Shown piece by piece: positions 58,977 through 64,000 of a DNA stretch of 64,000 bases (position 1 is its first letter; each line of letters starts with the position of its first letter). Position numbers and translations under genes: made by a program. Where the stretch lies: contig JACPFJ010000005.1 of the NCBI GenBank assembly GCA_016182975.1, positions 1 to 64,000 of the forward strand. Direction: 5' to 3'. The notes under the pieces are model-generated. The model saw only the letters and a program-made list of their open reading frames with translations, did not search any database and had not been told where the DNA came from. This DNA is from Deltaproteobacteria bacterium. GTDB lineage: Bacteria; Desulfobacterota; Desulfuromonadia; Geobacterales; Pseudopelobacteraceae.

Positions 58977-59831
58977 ATGAGTTGGTTCACCAAGGAAAAG
59001 GCAGGCATCGACAAATCGGAAGGCAAGAAGATCAAGGTCCCCGAGGGTATGTGGATCAAGTGTCAGGGCTGCTCGGATACCATCCTCGGCAAGGAGATCG
59101 ACGCCAACCTGAACGTCTGTCCAAGGTGCGGGCACCACTACCGTATCTCCGCCCGCCGCCGCCTTGAAGTCCTGCTGGACGAAGGCGCCTGGCAGGAGTT
59201 CGATGCCGGCATGACCTCGGTGGACTTCCTGGAATTCAAGGATGCGAAAAGCTACCAGGAACGTATCAATGCCGCCGTTGCCAAGGGAGGATCAAAGGAT
59301 GCGGTCATCTGCGTGGAAGGCGCCATCGGGGGAACCGGTGTGCAGGTGGCCATCTTCGACTTCTCCTTCATGGGTGGAAGCATGGGGAGCGTGGTGGGCG
59401 AAAAGATCACCCGCTCCATCGAGCGGGGCCTGAAACAGCACCAGCCGGTAATCGTCATCTCCGCCTCGGGCGGCGCGCGCATGCAGGAAAGCATCCTGTC
59501 GCTGATGCAGATGGCCAAGACCTCCGCCGCCCTGGCCAAGCTCAAGCAGGCCGGCATCCCCTTCGTCTCGATCCTGACCGACCCCACCACCGGCGGGGTC
59601 ACCGCCAGCTTCGCCATGCTGGGGGACATCAACATCGCCGAGCCCAAGGCGCTGATCGGTTTTGCCGGACCGCGGGTTATCGAGCAGACCATTCGCCAGA
59701 AGCTTCCCGAGGGATTTCAGCGCGCAGAGTACCTGCTCGACCACGGCATGGTGGACGTGATCATTCCCCGTACGGAGATGCGCCCGAAGCTCGCATCCAT
59801 CCTCAAGATGCTGCACCGTCCAATTGCCTGA
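58977..59831 (+). CDS. accD: Acetyl-CoA carboxylase carboxyltransferase beta subunit
   Basis: 284 residues. An N-terminal zinc ribbon with C29, C32, C48 and C51 precedes the crotonase-like carboxyltransferase domain (GGSMGSVVGEKI, SASGGARMQESILSLMQMAK, FVSILTDPTTGGVTASFAML). It transfers carboxyl from biotin to acetyl-CoA together with AccA. folC starts one base after its stop. Confidence 0.95.
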   Translation: MSWFTKEKAGIDKSEGKKIKVPEGMWIKCQGCSDTILGKEIDANLNVCPRCGHHYRISARRRLEVLLDEGAWQEFDAGMTSVDFLEFKDAKSYQERINAAVAKGGSKDAVICVEGAIGGTGVQVAIFDFSFMGGSMGSVVGEKITRSIERGLKQHQPVIVISASGGARMQESILSLMQMAKTSAALAKLKQAGIPFVSILTDPTTGGVTASFAMLGDINIAEPKALIGFAGPRVIEQTIRQKLPEGFQRAEYLLDHGMVDVIIPRTEMRPKLASILKMLHRPIA

Positions 59832-59832
59832 G

Positions 59833-61110
59833 ATGTCTCTGGCCGGCTCGCTGGAAAAACTCTACGCCCGCCGGCGTTTCGGCATCCGCCCGGGTGTCGA
59901 CAGGGTTCGACTCCTGCTCGACCGTCTGGGCAATCCGGAGCTCTCCTTCCGCAGCATTCATGTAGTCGGCACCAACGGCAAGGGGTCCACTGCGGCCTTT
60001 CTCTCCGCCATTCTGGGCGCCGCAGGCTTCCGCAGCTCCCTGTTTACCTCGCCCCATCTGGTCGATTTCACCGAGCGCTTTCGCGTCAACGGGCTGGACA
60101 TTCCCCCCGAGCGCCTTGCGGTGTTCCTCGATGCCGTTCTGGCGCAGGCCCCTGCCGATTGCACCTTTTTCGAGATCGTCACGGCACTGGCAGCCTTCTG
60201 TTTCGCCGAAGAACGGGTCGAACTGGCCGTGATGGAAGCCGGCATGGGAGGAGGCTGCGATGCGACTGCCGCCATCCCCGGCATGATGACGGTCATCACC
60301 CCCATCGCCATGGATCATGGCGAATACCTGGGCGACACCCTGGCGGCGATTGCCGCGGAAAAGGCCGGCATCATCGAGCCGGGAACAGCGGTGGTGGCGG
60401 CGAACCAGCCTCCGGAGGCGCTCGCGGCAATACGCAGCCGCTGCGGGCGGGGAGGCAACCTGCTCCGTTGCGCCGGACAGGAGTTCCGCGCAGCATGGAA
60501 CAGTGACGGGACTCTCGATTACCAGGGGGTTCGTGCTCGGCTGGCACGCCTTACCCCCGGCATCCCAGGGCGCTACCAGGCGGAAAACGCGGCCCTGGCC
60601 CTGGCCGCCGCGGAACAGCTCGACGCTGTCGGAATCGTGGTCCCCGAGGAGGCCCTGACCACGGGGATCAGCCTCGCCCGCTGGCCCGGCCGGATGGAGC
60701 TGCTTGCCGGACAACCTCCGATCCTGCTGGACGGCGCCCACAACCCGGCAGGAGCGGCGGCACTGGCCGATGCGCTGAGCGCTTGCCATTACCGGAGGCT
60801 GCTGCTGGTGGCCGGGGTCATGGCCGACAAGGACGCCCGCGCAATCTTCGCCCCGCTGGCAGGCAAGACGCACAAGGCCTATGCCGTGACCCCTGCGATG
60901 GATCGCGCCCTTGACGCCGCTACGCTCTCCGCTATCCTCTTGGATATCGGCATTGCGGCCATGCCCTGCGGCAGCGTCGCCGACGGCATCGCCACGGCCA
61001 GGCAAGAGGCCGGGGCGGATGATCTGATCCTGGTGTGCGGCTCGCTGTTCACCGTGGGTGAGGCAAAGGCCGGCATCGCGGGGAAACATTTCGAAGGAAT
61101 AAGGGGTTAG
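59833..61110 (+). CDS. folC: Folylpolyglutamate/dihydrofolate synthase
   Basis: 425 residues of the Mur-ligase fold. The P-loop VVGTNGKGSTAAFL (GTNGKGS at 46-52), the TSPHL motif, EAGMGGGCDATAA and DGAHNPAGAAAL match the FolC family. It adds glutamate to folates. The ATG at 59833 is preferred over an upstream TTG inside accD. The accD-folC pairing is also seen in E. coli, where the two genes are neighbours. Confidence 0.92.
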   Translation: MSLAGSLEKLYARRRFGIRPGVDRVRLLLDRLGNPELSFRSIHVVGTNGKGSTAAFLSAILGAAGFRSSLFTSPHLVDFTERFRVNGLDIPPERLAVFLDAVLAQAPADCTFFEIVTALAAFCFAEERVELAVMEAGMGGGCDATAAIPGMMTVITPIAMDHGEYLGDTLAAIAAEKAGIIEPGTAVVAANQPPEALAAIRSRCGRGGNLLRCAGQEFRAAWNSDGTLDYQGVRARLARLTPGIPGRYQAENAALALAAAEQLDAVGIVVPEEALTTGISLARWPGRMELLAGQPPILLDGAHNPAGAAALADALSACHYRRLLLVAGVMADKDARAIFAPLAGKTHKAYAVTPAMDRALDAATLSAILLDIGIAAMPCGSVADGIATARQEAGADDLILVCGSLFTVGEAKAGIAGKHFEGIRG

Positions 61111-61122
61111 GACGGCACCGCC

Positions 61123-63189
61123 ATGATACTGATCCGTCTGCTGATACTGCTCGCCTGCCTGGCCTTGGCACCGGCAGCCGTCTCCTTTGGAGCCGGCAAT
61201 CACCCATCCGACGGCGACATCGCCATCAAGGCCGACGCGATGGATCACGACCAGGCCGCGGACACCTTCAACGCCAGCGGTCACGTGGAACTGGAATGGG
61301 AGGGGATGGTTCTCCACGCCGACAGGGCCTCGTACGACCGAAAGGCCAGGATACTGATCGCTTCCGGGAACATCGTCATGACCAAGGGTGGCGACAGCCT
61401 GAAGGGGAACAGGTTTACCATGGACCTGGAAACCGGCAGGATTGAACTGGAGCATGGAGCCGTAAGCATACGCCAGGGGAACATCACCTTCACCGGCGAA
61501 AAGATCGTCAGAGAGGACGAGATCAACCTGGTGCTGAGCGGCACCGAGCTGACCACCTGCGACCTTCCAGGCCCGTTCTGGAAGTTCGGCGCCGACAAAC
61601 TGCGGGTCAATCTGCTGGGCTACGCCATCGGCAGGAACATCGTCTTTTACGTCAAGGACGTGCCGGTGCTCTACATCCCCTGGATCGCCTTCCCCGTGGT
61701 GCGGGAGCGCAGGACCGGCCTCCTCTTTCCCCGTTTCGGCTATTCCAACACGCGTGGCGCAGAGATAGACATCCCCGCCTACTGGGTCATCGCCCCCAAC
61801 CAGGATCTGCAGCTCAACCTTGACCTCCTGTCCAAGCGCGGCGTCGGCACCGGCACGGAGTATCGTTACGCCCGCAAGCGCGGCAGCGAGGGTTCCATCG
61901 GCGGCTATCTGATCTACGACCTGCTGGACGAGCGCTGGCGCGGCCAGATCGCCCAGAACCACAAGGAGATCTTCTCCGCGGACATGAACCTGCGCATGGC
62001 GATCAACAAGCCCAGCGACCGGAATTTCCTGCGCGAATACGGCGAGAAGAGCGGCGACTACAACCGCCAGTCCAGCGACTCCTACGTCAACTTCCTCAAA
62101 ACCTGGCAGCATTACGCCCTGACAGCCAACCTGCGCCATGTCGAGGACCTGTACGCCGCCGACAACAGCCGCACCCTGCAGACGCTGCCAGAGATCGGCC
62201 TGGCAGCGGTCCGCCGGCAGATTGCATCCACACCGCTCTACTTCGATCTCGATGCCAGCGCCGCCAACCTCTACCAGGGGGTCGGCCCCAGTGGACAGCG
62301 CCTGCACGCCTTCCCGCGGCTGAGCCTGGTGGCGGGCCTGCCGGAATATCTGCATGCTTCGGCCTTTGCCGGAGCCCATCTGCGGGCCTATAAAACCGAC
62401 GACATACCCGCCGGCAGCGGCATCAGTGAGAGCGAACTCGACCTGCTGCCGGAGCTTGGCGGCCGTGTTTCCACCTCCCTGAGCAGGGTCTTCACGATCA
62501 AGGGGGATGAGCTCAAGAAGCTGCGCCACGAACTGGTGCCGGAACTCAGCTACAGCTATACACCGGGACAGGACCAGACGCGGCTCCCCTTCTATGACTT
62601 CAATGACCGCCTGATCCAGCAGAATATCGTCTACTACTCGTTGACCAACCTCCTGGGGGGGAAGTTCCAGCACGGGGAAACAAGCGAATACCGCGACCTG
62701 ATGCGCTTGAAACTCTGGCAGGGGTACAGCTTCGTCGGGACACGGCGCGACCTGCTGACCCTGGTGGACGCCAACCGCCCCTGGACAGACCTGGTCCTGG
62801 AATCGGACGCCCGGCTGCACCCTCAGGTCAAGATGACCCTGGATGCCCGCTACAACGTCTATGACTGGCGCATCTCCAGCGTGGCGCCGGGGGCGGAGTT
62901 CGACGACACGCGGGGCAACATCGCCGGCATCAGCTACCGTTTGTCGCGCAACGAGGTGGAATACCTGGAGGGACGCCTGTCAAGCAGGTTCTACAAACCA
63001 TGGACCTTCGGTTACTCCACCCGCTATTCCTTTGACCGCCCAGGGGGCTACCTCGATGGTTTCCTCGAATCGGTCTACTCCGTCGAATACCGCCACAAGT
63101 GCTGGGGCATCAACGTGGCGTTACGAGATCGCCCCGGCAGCACATCCTTCATGGTCAACATCAATCTGGTGGGGTTGACCGGGAGCTAA
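61123..63189 (+). CDS. lptD: LPS-assembly protein LptD
   Basis: 688 residues. The signal peptide (1-24) precedes an OstA-type periplasmic domain (about 30-140: GDIAIKADAMDHDQAADTFN, LKGNRFTMDLETGRIELEHG). The C-terminal part is a long beta-barrel that transfers LPS to the outer surface. Only two cysteines, C146 and C660, are noticed: one in the periplasmic part and one near the C-terminus. They could form the inter-domain disulfide. It is the last gene of the trpA-accD-folC-lptD run and is followed by a palindromic repeat. Confidence 0.9.
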   Translation: MILIRLLILLACLALAPAAVSFGAGNHPSDGDIAIKADAMDHDQAADTFNASGHVELEWEGMVLHADRASYDRKARILIASGNIVMTKGGDSLKGNRFTMDLETGRIELEHGAVSIRQGNITFTGEKIVREDEINLVLSGTELTTCDLPGPFWKFGADKLRVNLLGYAIGRNIVFYVKDVPVLYIPWIAFPVVRERRTGLLFPRFGYSNTRGAEIDIPAYWVIAPNQDLQLNLDLLSKRGVGTGTEYRYARKRGSEGSIGGYLIYDLLDERWRGQIAQNHKEIFSADMNLRMAINKPSDRNFLREYGEKSGDYNRQSSDSYVNFLKTWQHYALTANLRHVEDLYAADNSRTLQTLPEIGLAAVRRQIASTPLYFDLDASAANLYQGVGPSGQRLHAFPRLSLVAGLPEYLHASAFAGAHLRAYKTDDIPAGSGISESELDLLPELGGRVSTSLSRVFTIKGDELKKLRHELVPELSYSYTPGQDQTRLPFYDFNDRLIQQNIVYYSLTNLLGGKFQHGETSEYRDLMRLKLWQGYSFVGTRRDLLTLVDANRPWTDLVLESDARLHPQVKMTLDARYNVYDWRISSVAPGAEFDDTRGNIAGISYRLSRNEVEYLEGRLSSRFYKPWTFGYSTRYSFDRPGGYLDGFLESVYSVEYRHKCWGINVALRDRPGSTSFMVNINLVGLTGS

Positions 63190-63190
63190 G

Positions 63191-63270
63191 AGAGGTTCAA
63201 GGTTCGAGGTTCGAGGTTCGAGGTTCGAGGTTCGTGGTTCAACTTTGAACCTTGAACTTAGAACCTCGAA
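63191..63270. repeat. Tandem GAGGTTC heptads with inverted arm
   Basis: GAGGTTC repeats four times in a row after AGAGGTTCAAGGTTC, followed by GTGGTTC. The sequence then continues through AACTTTGAACCTTGAAC to GAACCTCGAAC, the complement. The 80-base block can fold into a long imperfect hairpin directly after lptD and may end that transcript. Confidence 0.8.
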
Positions 63271-63629
63271 CAGCCTCTTCCCAAAACTCGAACTGTTGTC
63301 CCTGCCTCCAATCTATGCCGAACATGTCCGGGCAAAATCTCCCCGCTGCACTTCCCAAATTTCGTAACTATTCAGCATGCGCTATCACGGATTGTTTTAG
63401 GAGCGTGGGCATCTTGCCCGTGTTTCGGGCGGGTTTATGCCCGAATCGCTAAAATGAAAGACCCTTGACAAAACCCAGCCCAAACTGGGGAGTTTTTGAC
63501 ACGTAATTCGATCCACTATACCCGACGCTTGACCGATGAACCACGTCCCCCCACCGACACCTGTCGCGCGGGGGTTTCTTTACCCATTTTTGTCTGGCAA
63601 TGTGGTTGCATATTTGCTACCATCTACCC
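63271..63629. other. Gene-free region with GGGCAT palindrome, upstream of the PIN gene
   Basis: No gene is supported. At 63400-63450 AGCGTGGGCAT, TTGCCCG, CGGGC and ATGCCCGAATCGCT form a compact imperfect palindrome. A GC-rich hairpin-like stretch (CACCTGTCGCGCGGGGG) follows near 63560. Whether an antitoxin gene precedes the PIN gene cannot be established: none is seen. Confidence 0.5.
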
Positions 63630-64000
63630 ATGAAAGCAGTCATTGACACCAATGTGTTTATCGGCGCCTGTCTTGGGCAGGGAGCCTGTCGCGCCGTGAT
63701 TGCCGCGTGTTTGGAAGAAAAGCTGACTCCCTTGATGGGGGTGGCGTTGCTGGCGGAATATGAAGATGTGTTGAGCAGATCCGATCTGTTTGTTCGCAGT
63801 CGCCTGGATTCTGACGAACGCGATGAACTGCTGGATATCTTTCTTGCTGCCTGCCGCTGGACACGGATATATTATGGTTGGCGGCCTAACCTGCCGGATG
63901 AGGGCGACAATCATTTGATCGAGCTTGCCGTTGCCGGAGGTGCAGACTATATCGTGACACGCAACCTTCGCGACGTGGCCCGGATGGAGTTGTTATTTCC
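63630..64000 (+). CDS. PIN-domain protein, partial (runs off the window)
   Basis: The visible 123 residues form a PIN nuclease fold: MKAVIDTNVFIGACL (D6 first acid), EYEDVLSRSDLF (second acid), DEGDNHLIELAVAGGADYIV (third and fourth acids) and TRNLRDVARMEL. The COG1569 putative-toxin subgroup has this layout. PIN toxins cut tRNA or rRNA. No antitoxin precedes it, though one may follow to the right of the window. The last residues and the stop are not visible. Confidence 0.8.
   Translation, partial: MKAVIDTNVFIGACLGQGACRAVIAACLEEKLTPLMGVALLAEYEDVLSRSDLFVRSRLDSDERDELLDIFLAACRWTRIYYGWRPNLPDEGDNHLIELAVAGGADYIVTRNLRDVARMELLF

Noticed and set aside
59803-62820. A 1,005-codon minus-strand frame opposite folC and lptD
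   Set aside because: It is a shadow of two clear genes with no recognisable domain and no ribosome-binding site.
63191-63270. Tandem heptads considered as a CRISPR array
   Set aside because: The units are 7 bp with no spacers and no cas genes nearby; it is a low-complexity palindrome.

Overview
The window is high-GC, densely packed bacterial DNA. A Geobacteraceae-type (Desulfuromonadia) host is the best guess. The reasons are the trpA-accD-folC-lptD order, a large complement of cytochrome oxidase and assembly genes, a PAS-GGDEF-EAL-REC signalling protein, many chemoreceptors, and several dispersed palindromic repeats between genes. This is inference from gene content; no 16S rRNA lies in the window.

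Layout: (1) 1-4,720 is mostly core: a chemoreceptor tail cut off by insertion-sequence-like repeats, a response regulator, an SDR dehydrogenase coupled to an RluA-type pseudouridine synthase, a small Cys-rich protein, and hisG and hisI, each followed directly by a copy of the same ~110-127 bp repeat. (2) 4,740-22,600 is a leftward-transcribed, visibly AT-richer defence island ending at a tRNA-Met gene. It reads Fic-like protein, hsdR, a TIGR04141 protein, hsdM, hsdS, a 2,161-residue nuclease-STAND ATPase (Avs/AVAST-like) and an overlapping unknown partner. Decayed genes lie at both ends: a metallophosphoesterase on the right, and NucS-like and AlbA-like fragments on the left. (3) 22,650-38,750 is mixed: tRNA, c-di-GMP enzyme, Nudix hydrolase, thiol peroxidase, flavoprotein, an SPFH protein translationally joined to a double-AAA Lon-like protein, a ParDE toxin-antitoxin pair, CopA, an AI-2E family permease, LpxH and a penicillin-binding protein. 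(4) 38,900-45,700 is a cytochrome bd module: Rrf2 regulator, cydD (frameshifted at a run of nine C), cydC, cydA and cydB. (5) 45,700-54,750 is a cbb3 oxidase module with its maturation genes: YtkA-like, TauE-like, ccoI, ccoS, ccoN, ccoO, ccoQ-like, ccoP-like, ccoG and fixH. (6) 54,840-63,190 holds a lytic transglycosylase, a chemoreceptor, trpA, accD, folC and lptD. The window ends inside a PIN-domain gene.

How it fits together: the two oxidase modules give an organism usually regarded as anaerobic two high-affinity ways to consume oxygen. The Rrf2 regulator has a Cys cluster like that of IscR and shares an upstream motif with cydA, so it is the natural candidate regulator of the bd branch. 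The island combines restriction-modification with a STAND-type phage sensor in one orientation, probably a single acquired unit. The most promising under-described items are the 2,161-residue ATPase with its partner gene, the SPFH/Lon-like pair whose protease domain seems to lack the usual lysine, a leader hairpin shared by the cbb3-assembly and transglycosylase transcripts, and a four-site palindrome array at the left edge of the island.
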